The notes below the pieces were generated by a model, which saw nothing but the letters and a program-made list of their open reading frames with translations, was not told the origin of the DNA and did not search any database. The position numbers and the translations under genes were made by a program. Positions 1 to 5,185 of a stretch of DNA of 6,181 bases are shown here, piece after piece; the first letter of the stretch is position 1; every line of letters starts with the position of its first letter. Source of the stretch: a bacterium (GTDB lineage: Bacteria > Blakebacterota > Blakebacteria > Blakebacterales > Blakebacteraceae); assembly GCA_025774205.1 (NCBI GenBank), contig JALGWK010000206.1, positions 1-6,181 of the forward strand, given 5' to 3'.

Positions 1-119
1 ACCCGGGTCTTCCCCGTTCCGGCCCCGGCACCGACCGCGAAGCTCGTCAGCTGATCTTCGACCAGCCGCTTTCTCTCCAGGTGATCCACCGGCGGCGACA
101 CTCCCGTACGATCGGTCAT
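1..119 (-). CDS. addA: AddA-like UvrD/RecB superfamily 1 helicase(-nuclease), N-terminal fragment
   Basis: The reverse complement starts with ATG at 119-117 and stays open for 39 codons to the window edge. Residues 30-39 read GAGAGTGKTR, a Walker A (helicase motif I) site that binds the ATP phosphates. The preceding stretch, with a basic LERKRL segment and then a hydrophobic SFAVGAGAG strand, fits the start of UvrD/RecB/AddA helicases, where the Walker A comes within the first 20-40 residues. The start is set by a strong GGAGGT five bases upstream and by a four-base ATGA overlap with the stop of the nuclease gene before it. AddA proteins are the motor and second nuclease subunit of the AddAB double-strand-break resection enzyme, and the coupled order nuclease-then-helicase is the usual addB-addA order. 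Only the N-terminus is visible, so a C-terminal nuclease domain cannot be checked; a RecB-like or plain UvrD-like protein remains possible. Confidence 0.82.
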   Translation of the reverse strand, partial: MTDRTGVSPPVDHLERKRLVEDQLTSFAVGAGAGTGKTR

Positions 120-3100
120 CGCTCACCTCCGCCGTTGACCTGATCCATGGAGCGTGCCCTGTTCAACAGGCTCAGCAGTTCATCGGACCGGTGGCGGATC
201 GACTCCTCCGCCCGCCATCCCCGGCAGATCGTCGGGGTCGGGCACCAGGAGCAGAGCCCGCTCCGGTTATCCGTCCGATCGTCATGCGGCAGGCGCACGA
301 AGACACCCCGCTCCATCGACTCGAGCAGTGAGAGGACCAGCTGTTCCAGGTTCTCCCGTCCCTCCATCACCTCTTCGATCGGCCAGATCACGGCGCCGGG
401 CGGGCCTTCCGGACGATCGGGCCGAAGGTGGAGGAAGAGACCGCCGGACACGGTGCCCTGCTCACGCAGATGGCCGACCGCGGCCAGCAGATAGAGATAC
501 ATCTGGAGGTTGAGACCCCCTCCGAGAGTGCCCGTCTCTCCGGGAGCTCCCTTCCCGGTCTTGTAGTCGATGATCCGGATCCGCCCCTCCCGATCCCTGT
601 CGATCCTGTCCCAGCGTCCGATCAACCGAATCTCACGGTCGGCGATATCCATCGGGATATCGAAGGCCTCCTCTGCCGCCAGCATCTCCCAGCCGGTCGA
701 AGCCCCCGATCCCAGGTCGCCCGCGCTGTTCCTGTCCGGATCATCCGGGCCCGCCTCCCAGCGGAGCCAGCCGAGAACCCTCTTCAGGGCCCGCCGCTCA
801 TCGATCTGCCCGAAGAGCGGCGCCGGCATACCCCGTTGTTGATAAGCCCGGCGCACATGCCTTCCGACCATTCCGGCCAATTCCTCCCGCAGACCCTCTA
901 TCTCCTCCGGTGCCGGCGGCCACCCACCCGCGCGGGACGCATCTTCCACGTATTCCTGGAAAACGTCGTGGAGAACCGAACCCATCTCCGCACTGTCCAG
1001 GAGCCCATCGGTCTCGGTCTCCTCTTCCGGCAGGCCCAGTACGCGGCCCGTAAAGACCTTCCAGGGGCAGGAGCAGTACGATTCGAGCAGTGAAACGGAG
1101 AGAGCACCCTCTTCCTCCAGGCCGAGGAGCCGGCAGGCGAGATCACGCGCCGGTACCGTCGTCAGGAAACCGGACCAGGGTCCCGCTTCCCCCCGCCAAC
1201 GCGCCAGTTCCGCTCGCCAACCCTCCCGGAAGGTCGGACTCCCCCAGAGGGCGCGCAGAGCCTCCACGCTTTCGCTGTCGAGCGCCTCTCCCACCGCGGC
1301 CAGGTCCCGATCGAGGTCACCCATGAGCGGACCTCCCGCCATCGGCCTGATGTCCCCGAGTCGCCGGGTGCCCTTCGCCGCGAGTGATTCGAGCTGATCC
1401 TGTGAGAGTTCCTTCTCCGTGATGAGCCGCATCAGTTCGAGGATATGTGGGCTGGCTCTCCGCTCCCGCCCCGTCTCATCGAGCCTCGGGTAGAGAAGCA
1501 GTACGTGATCGCCGGTCTCGAGCATAAGCCTGAAGAGGAGCCGTTCTTCATCCACCCTCCGCCGCGAAGTCGAGAGGAGCCATTCCTCGCTGCCGGTCAA
1601 CGCTTTCCGTTCTGAATCGAGCAGCAGGGGATCCTGGGCCGGGCGTCTCGGCCACGATCCTTCGGCAAGCCCGAGCACAATGGAGAGGCTTCCCCTGGTA
1701 CCGCGGAGTTCCATCAGGTTATGGAGCGGCAGCGGTCCACCGGCCGGCATCGCCTGCTCTATCGCCCTGACCGCCTCGATCACTTCCGCGATTCCGACCT
1801 CGTCTGACAGGACCGTGAGTCCCCGGAGCCTCTCCAGGGCGTCGTCGATCTCCCCGTACCAGGCCGGAGATACCAGCGAGATGGCCAGGGAACGGAGAGC
1901 CTCGACCCATTCCGCCCAGGGTGCCGCCGACGGAAGTCGAAGCAGGAGGTCCCTGAGAGCCCGGAGCCGTTCATCTGCCAGGCGCAGGGAATCCACCCTG
2001 GCGTGACGGCGCTGAGCGCGGACTCTTTCCCTGAGAGACGCCCTCCCCGGCTCAGCCCCCTCCCGTGCCTTCGAGCGCTCGAGGGCAGCCTCCTCCCGAT
2101 CGACCGCTTTCCCGAGCCCTTCGATCCATTGATCGAGGTCCCCACCGGCAGCAACACTCTGCAGGAATGAACCACCGAGCAGGGTGATCGGCTCCTCCTC
2201 ACCGGCGCAGGTCAGGGAGTGGAGGAGCCTGGTGATTGCGTCCGCGGAGAGGTCATTGAAATGCGCGTTCAGGGCCGTCTGCAGCAGGTCGAGCAATCCG
2301 GCCGGACAGGCTGCTCCAGCCGACGTCCCCAACCCCGTCGCGTCATCCCGCGGTGAGCCCCTGGCCCCCTCAACCGCGAAGCCGTTCGAACGGGCCTGCT
2401 GTGAGAGTGGTTTCCTGTAGCTGTCGGGATCGGCCGCCAGCAGACGGGCATCATCGCCACGGGAATTGCCCGACCAGGCCGCGGCCACTATCCGCAGAGC
2501 GGTGTCGACCTCGCGTCCGGTCCCGGGCGCGGAGAGGACCGTTACCGTTCCTGTTCGGTCATGCCCCTCCTCCGCCAGGTGGGACCAGAGTTCTGTGATG
2601 GAAGCCGGACGTCGGGAGGTCGCTTCTCCGGCCGGGATCGTCTCCACCCGCTCCGCCCGGTCGCGCCACTCTCCCAGAAGCGCGCCGGCGTACGCTTCTG
2701 TCTCTGGGTAGACCGGCGTGTAGATCCGCGCCGTGGCAGCGCCTGTCAGGGAGCGGAGCAGTTCCCACTGACCTCCGGTCAGGTCGTAGAATCCGTAAAC
2801 CGCCAGACCGGGAAGAGAGCCCGGCGGAAGACCGGAGGTCACCGTCGCGGCCTCGCGAACCAACCCTTCCGGATCGAAGGCATCCGTCCGGTCGAGGAGA
2901 TCAACCCAGGCAGCATGGAGATCGGCCACCGCTTCGAGGCGGTCCTGGTTCCGTCCACCGGAGCGCGTGGCGAGCACCCGTATGGCTTCCGCCTCGATAC
3001 CGGCTTCACGCAGATCGTTGAGAGTCTTCCTGACGGCATCGGCGAAGGCGGTGGTGGCGACCGAGGAGAGACCCAACCGGCGTTCAAGCTGCGGCAGCTG

Positions 3101-3400
3101 ATCCCGCAGTACCCGCCGCAGGAGGAGGTCCCGGACCACTTCGCCCATCTCGGGGGCGGGTGACCGACCGTACGATCTGAGCAGACGAATCGCCAGATCG
3201 TTGAACCGGAGGAATCGGACTCCGCTCGATCCGGGTCCCGGACCGGCCGCTCGATGCTGCAGGTACCGGGCCAGACCGCGGTGGGGAACGAGGACCCATC
3301 GTTCAATGAGTGAGCCGTCGGATGGCGTCTCGCACAGGTATTCGAGAAGCGCCTCCTCGATGGCGCCCCAGGGACCCTCTGTGAGGAGTTGGAGGCTCAT
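116..3400 (-). CDS. addB: AddB-like PD-(D/E)XK nuclease subunit with iron-sulfur cluster (1094 aa)
   Basis: This is the probable nuclease subunit of an AddAB-type helicase-nuclease that resects DNA double-strand ends in the cytoplasm. Numbering is from the ATG at 3400. The N-terminal half resembles an inactivated superfamily 1 helicase: VLVPHRGLARYL (about 36-47) sits where motif I would be, without a GKT Walker A. LGLAEGSWPR (about 576-585) followed by DPLLLD, and a later VDEERLLFRLML (about 616-627), match conserved AddB/RexB segments. The C-terminal PD-(D/E)XK domain shows LHDVF (His811), GRWDRID (Asp931), IDYKTGK (Asp945, Lys947) and QMYLY (Gln966). Cys778 in CSCPWKVF and the C-x2-C-x5-C group Cys1050, Cys1053 and Cys1059 form the AddB [4Fe-4S] ligand set. 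The length is close to AddB (about 1,100-1,170). The frame extends upstream to a GTG at 3535, but those 45 residues are basic and unlike the family; the ATG at 3400 starts a typical SLQLLTEG strand, though it has no clear Shine-Dalgarno. The stop overlaps the helicase start. All expected active-site residues are present and I see no frame break. Confidence 0.9.
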   Translation of the reverse strand: MSLQLLTEGPWGAIEEALLEYLCETPSDGSLIERWVLVPHRGLARYLQHRAAGPGPGSSGVRFLRFNDLAIRLLRSYGRSPAPEMGEVVRDLLLRRVLRDQLPQLERRLGLSSVATTAFADAVRKTLNDLREAGIEAEAIRVLATRSGGRNQDRLEAVADLHAAWVDLLDRTDAFDPEGLVREAATVTSGLPPGSLPGLAVYGFYDLTGGQWELLRSLTGAATARIYTPVYPETEAYAGALLGEWRDRAERVETIPAGEATSRRPASITELWSHLAEEGHDRTGTVTVLSAPGTGREVDTALRIVAAAWSGNSRGDDARLLAADPDSYRKPLSQQARSNGFAVEGARGSPRDDATGLGTSAGAACPAGLLDLLQTALNAHFNDLSADAITRLLHSLTCAGEEEPITLLGGSFLQSVAAGGDLDQWIEGLGKAVDREEAALERSKAREGAEPGRASLRERVRAQRRHARVDSLRLADERLRALRDLLLRLPSAAPWAEWVEALRSLAISLVSPAWYGEIDDALERLRGLTVLSDEVGIAEVIEAVRAIEQAMPAGGPLPLHNLMELRGTRGSLSIVLGLAEGSWPRRPAQDPLLLDSERKALTGSEEWLLSTSRRRVDEERLLFRLMLETGDHVLLLYPRLDETGRERRASPHILELMRLITEKELSQDQLESLAAKGTRRLGDIRPMAGGPLMGDLDRDLAAVGEALDSESVEALRALWGSPTFREGWRAELARWRGEAGPWSGFLTTVPARDLACRLLGLEEEGALSVSLLESYCSCPWKVFTGRVLGLPEEETETDGLLDSAEMGSVLHDVFQEYVEDASRAGGWPPAPEEIEGLREELAGMVGRHVRRAYQQRGMPAPLFGQIDERRALKRVLGWLRWEAGPDDPDRNSAGDLGSGASTGWEMLAAEEAFDIPMDIADREIRLIGRWDRIDRDREGRIRIIDYKTGKGAPGETGTLGGGLNLQMYLYLLAAVGHLREQGTVSGGLFLHLRPDRPEGPPGAVIWPIEEVMEGRENLEQLVLSLLESMERGVFVRLPHDDRTDNRSGLCSWCPTPTICRGWRAEESIRHRSDELLSLLNRARSMDQVNGGGER
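123..130 (-). promoter_or_regulatory. Strong ribosome binding site for the AddA-like gene
   Basis: The minus strand reads GGAGGTGAGCG directly before the ATG at 119. GGAGGT is the full anti-16S core at a five-base spacing and lies inside the last codons of the nuclease gene. With the ATGA stop/start overlap it points to translational coupling, giving matched amounts of the two subunits. Confidence 0.8.
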
Positions 3401-3555
3401 GAACCCAATAGAGAACCGTCCTGTGACATGGCGCCTTTCGAGTGACCGGAAAGTGTGCCGACATATCGCATTTTTATAGATCGGTGTTGGCAACCGCTGA
3501 CGCACCTGCGAGAATCGGCGTCGAAAACCACTCACCCGTAACCTGGCAGATATCG
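3401..3555. promoter_or_regulatory. Divergent intergenic region with AT-rich patch, probable promoters for both directions
   Basis: This 155-base gap separates the nuclease operon (leftward) from the LiaF-like gene (rightward), so transcription of both should start here. The only AT-rich stretch is at about 3466-3480. It offers TATAAA on the minus strand (3478 to 3473) and the overlapping TATAGA on the plus strand (3475-3480), either usable as a -10 element about 70 bases from its gene. I find no good -35 hexamer at 16-18 bases for either, so the exact promoters are unsettled. The leftward gene could also begin at a GTG at 3535, which would move its promoter further right. I see no operator-like inverted repeat and no small gene. 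Confidence 0.3.
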
Positions 3556-4134
3556 ATGAACAACATGGGATCCTCGAGGATGTTCATGGGCCTGGTCGTC
3601 ATCCTGGTCGGCGCCTGGCTCCTCCTCGATCGGCTCGACATCATCTATCTCGGCTCACCGTGGCGCTGGATACCCTCCTTCTTCATCCTCTTTGCGCTCT
3701 GGAGTCTCTTCACGAAGCGGGCGGGACATTTCCTCGGTCCGGTGATCGTGATCGCCGTCGCCGGTTTCGTCCAGCTCGCGATCGTCGTCCGGGATTTCAA
3801 CAACATTGCTCACGACTGGTGGCCGGCCCTCCTGATCCTGGTGGGCGTGGGCATCATCTACGGCAGTTTCCAACGTCGGGGCGGGCCTGATGGCGCTACC
3901 CAGGACCTCCGTATCTTCGCGGCTTTCGCCGGGCATGAGGTGCAGAACGCGTCCCCCGACTTCAGGGGCGGCCAGTTGACGGCCCTCTTCGGGGGCTTCG
4001 AGGTCGACCTGAGAGGGGCGGCGATATCCGGATCCCGGAGGGATGGAATGTCGATAACCGGACGGTGGCGATCTTCGGCGCCACCGAAGACAGCCGCTCG
4101 AGGTCTGAGGAGCGGAGCGCGACCGTTGATCTAG
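3556..4134 (+). CDS. LiaF-like membrane protein (DUF5668/DUF2154-type), frameshifted in its C-terminal domain
   Basis: As read, this gives 192 residues from the ATG at 3556. Four hydrophobic helices are visible at about 9-27, 37-53, 58-78 and 87-104; the last, WWPALLILVGVGIIYG, is typical of LiaF-like/DUF5668 membrane domains. Then comes the start of a DUF2154-type domain, with repeated short strands such as FAAFAGHEV and LTALFGGFEVDL. Family members sense or modulate cell-envelope stress, usually beside two-component systems; no such partner is visible here, so the role is inferred. Residues from about 156 to the TAG at 4132-4134 are not family-like (rich in Arg and Ser) and reflect a frame change. 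The true C-terminus continues in another frame to 4181 (separate entry). The start is not certain: there is no clear Shine-Dalgarno, and ATG codons at 3565 and 3586 are alternatives. A start at 3442 in the same frame would add a non-hydrophobic, non-family leader and overlap the promoter region. Confidence 0.75.
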   Translation: MNNMGSSRMFMGLVVILVGAWLLLDRLDIIYLGSPWRWIPSFFILFALWSLFTKRAGHFLGPVIVIAVAGFVQLAIVVRDFNNIAHDWWPALLILVGVGIIYGSFQRRGGPDGATQDLRIFAAFAGHEVQNASPDFRGGQLTALFGGFEVDLRGAAISGSRRDGMSITGRWRSSAPPKTAARGLRSGARPLI

Positions 4135-4181
4135 TCATCAGCGGGATCGTTCTCTTCGGGGGGATCGAGATCAAGAGCTGA
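4023..4181 (+). pseudogene. Out-of-frame C-terminal remainder of the LiaF-like protein
   Basis: In the frame beginning GAT at 4023 the sequence reads DIRIPEGWNV, then VAIFGATED and finally IVLFGGIEIKS before a TGA at 4179-4181. This is what the end of a LiaF/DUF2154 domain looks like: an IRIPEGW-type turn followed by FG(G/A)-containing strands and a natural stop just after the last strand. It therefore belongs to the gene starting at 3556 but lies in a different frame. In relatives about 20 residues separate the DLR strand from this IRIPEGW turn. Here they abut within a few residues, so around 50 bases (a number of the form 3n+1) seem to be missing near 4021-4026. It has no start codon or ribosome binding site of its own and is not a separate gene. 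Confidence 0.75.
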
Positions 4182-4195
4182 ACTCTTCCACCTGA

Positions 4196-4224
4196 TTGCG
4201 GTGCAGCGGGTGAATGACTACACT
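4196..4224 (+). promoter_or_regulatory. Possible sigma70-type promoter for the S9 peptidase
   Basis: TTGCGG (4196-4201) and TACACT (4219-4224) are spaced by exactly 17 bases in the gap after the LiaF-like gene's natural stop. Each hexamer keeps the most conserved positions (TTG; TA...T). Transcription would start near 4231, giving a leader of about 40 bases before the ATG at 4271. This suggests the peptidase can be transcribed independently of the upstream gene. It is a pattern match only. Confidence 0.4.
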
Positions 4225-4258
4225 GCTCTCCGGAGCCACGACCACACATCAACCGTAC

Positions 4259-4263
4259 GGGAG
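4259..4263 (+). promoter_or_regulatory. Ribosome binding site choosing the ATG at 4271
   Basis: GGGAG lies seven bases before the ATG at 4271. This start places the signal peptide at the very N-terminus, whereas the upstream in-frame ATG at 4214 would overlap the candidate -10 element and add 19 non-signal residues. Confidence 0.65.
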
Positions 4264-4270
4264 TAGAGCA

Positions 4271-4978
4271 ATGCGACGTTCTTGGAGCCTATTCGTACTG
4301 GCGGCGGTAATCCTCCTGCCCATCACCACCCAGGCGCAGAACCGGTTCGAAACCATGCCCGGTTTCGACCAGTACGAGGCTGTGGGCCAGGTTGTCGGTC
4401 GAGGGGGTACCCTTGCCGGAAGCGGCGGCATCACTGGCCCGATCTGGTCAGAGGACGGACGAACCCTCTATTACGAGAAAGCGGGCAGTCACTTCCGGGT
4501 GAACCTGAGGAATCTCAGGCTCACGGAGATCTCGGAGGATGACTATCCCGGTACCGAAGGCCCTGGAGGCATGCGGGGCCGCGGCGCCGGACGGGCCCGG
4601 CAGCTCACCGAGGAGACCTCTCCCGACGGCAAGTGGGAAGCCCGCTATGTCGACTTCAACGTCGTGCTGTACAACACGGAGACCGAGGAGACCGTCCCGG
4701 TCACCAAGCAGGGGACCGAGCGGTTCCGCTACGGCACTGCATGCTGGGTTTACGGTGAGGAACTCGGTCAGTCCGACGCGATGTGGTGGGCGCCCGACTC
4801 GAAGATGCTCGGCTTCTATGAGATGGACGAGCGGCACTGCAAAGTGTTCTACCTCGGCGAGAGCCTGATCGAGACCTACCCGACGCTCAACACCGAAAAG
4901 TACCCCAAGGCGGGCGAGGACAATCCGATCGCCGGCCTGCTACAATCCGATCGCCGGCCTGCTGGTATACAACGTTGA
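4271..4978 (+). CDS. S9 family DPP-IV-like peptidase, N-terminal part (beta-propeller), truncated by a frameshift
   Basis: As written this gives 235 residues, but it is the front of a much longer exported serine peptidase. Residues 1-22 form a Sec signal peptide: an Arg-Arg start, a hydrophobic core LFVLAAVILL, and cleavage likely after TQA-22. The rest matches the DPP-IV N-terminal propeller, with blade-like strands such as GPIWSEDGRTLYYEK and SPDGKWEARYV. WVYGEEL carries Glu163-Glu164, the pair that in DPP-IV holds the free amino terminus of the substrate, and is followed by the family-typical MWWAPDSKMLGFYEMDE. YPKAGEDNP corresponds to the YPKAG-x2-NP segment of DPP-IV. Directly after it, a 22-base tandem duplication shifts the frame and a TGA follows at 4976-4978. 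The intact enzyme would act in the periplasm or outside the cell, releasing N-terminal dipeptides, often after Pro or Ala. Family assignment is firm; the exact specificity is inferred. Confidence 0.85.
   Translation: MRRSWSLFVLAAVILLPITTQAQNRFETMPGFDQYEAVGQVVGRGGTLAGSGGITGPIWSEDGRTLYYEKAGSHFRVNLRNLRLTEISEDDYPGTEGPGGMRGRGAGRARQLTEETSPDGKWEARYVDFNVVLYNTETEETVPVTKQGTERFRYGTACWVYGEELGQSDAMWWAPDSKMLGFYEMDERHCKVFYLGESLIETYPTLNTEKYPKAGEDNPIAGLLQSDRRPAGIQR
4920..4963 (+). repeat. Perfect 22-base tandem duplication inside the S9 peptidase gene
   Basis: Bases 4920-4941 and 4942-4963 are identical and directly adjacent; the identity does not extend on either side. The unit covers the codons for the end of GEDNPIAGLL. 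Because 22 is not a multiple of three, the second copy shifts the frame by one and leads to the TGA at 4976. Removing one copy restores GEDNPIAGLLVYNVETG, which matches the family. Confidence 0.95.
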
Positions 4979-5168
4979 GACAGGCGTAACGACCCGCATC
5001 TACGTCGGCGGCGATCCCACCCAGTACATCTACAACATCCGCTGGTCGCCCGATGGCTCCGAACTCCTCTTCAACCGGACCAATCGCCACCAGAACCACC
5101 TCTGGGTGATGGCCGCCGATCCCGCCACCGGGGCATCCCGGGTGGTGGTGGAAGAGATCCAGGAGACC
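4944..5168 (+). pseudogene. S9 peptidase, middle propeller segment in a shifted frame
   Basis: These 75 codons continue the peptidase in a frame different from the parts before and after. They read NPIAGLLVYNVETG, then YIYNIRWSPDGSELLF and HLWVMAADPATG, ending VVVEEIQET. These are propeller strands with the usual RWSPDG-type and H-L-(W/Y) repeats of S9 N-terminal domains. The segment is bounded exactly by the two tandem duplications. It is not a separate gene: it has no signal, no suitable start and no domain of its own. Confidence 0.82.
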
Positions 5169-5185
5169 AAGAGATCCAGGAGACC
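5152..5185 (+). repeat. Perfect 17-base tandem duplication inside the S9 peptidase gene
   Basis: AAGAGATCCAGGAGACC occurs at 5152-5168 and again at 5169-5185 with no gap; the flanking bases differ. It covers the codons of EEIQET. Its 17 bases shift the frame by two, so with the upstream 22-base duplication the total is 39 bases (13 codons) and the original frame is recovered downstream. Confidence 0.95.

Noticed and set aside
428-1093. A 221-codon plus-strand open frame opposite the nuclease gene
   Set aside because: It lies wholly antisense to the PD-(D/E)XK and iron-sulfur region of the nuclease, is rich in Arg and Pro without any domain, and is the usual shadow frame in GC-rich DNA.
2561-3163. 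A 200-codon plus-strand open frame opposite the N-terminal part of the nuclease
   Set aside because: Antisense shadow of a well-supported gene, low-complexity composition, no family resemblance and no convincing ribosome binding site.
3401-3535. A 45-residue N-terminal extension of the nuclease from a GTG at 3535
   Set aside because: The extension is basic, has no family match and lacks a good ribosome binding site. The family-like sequence begins at the ATG at 3400.
4173-4187. Small hairpin AAGAG-CTGAA-CTCTT at the end of the LiaF-like gene, as a terminator
   Set aside because: Only a five-base stem with low GC and no following T-run; too weak to call a terminator.
4228-4238. CTCCGGAG palindrome in the leader of the peptidase gene, as an operator
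   Set aside because: An eight-base palindrome is expected by chance in GC-rich DNA and there is no second copy or longer symmetry.
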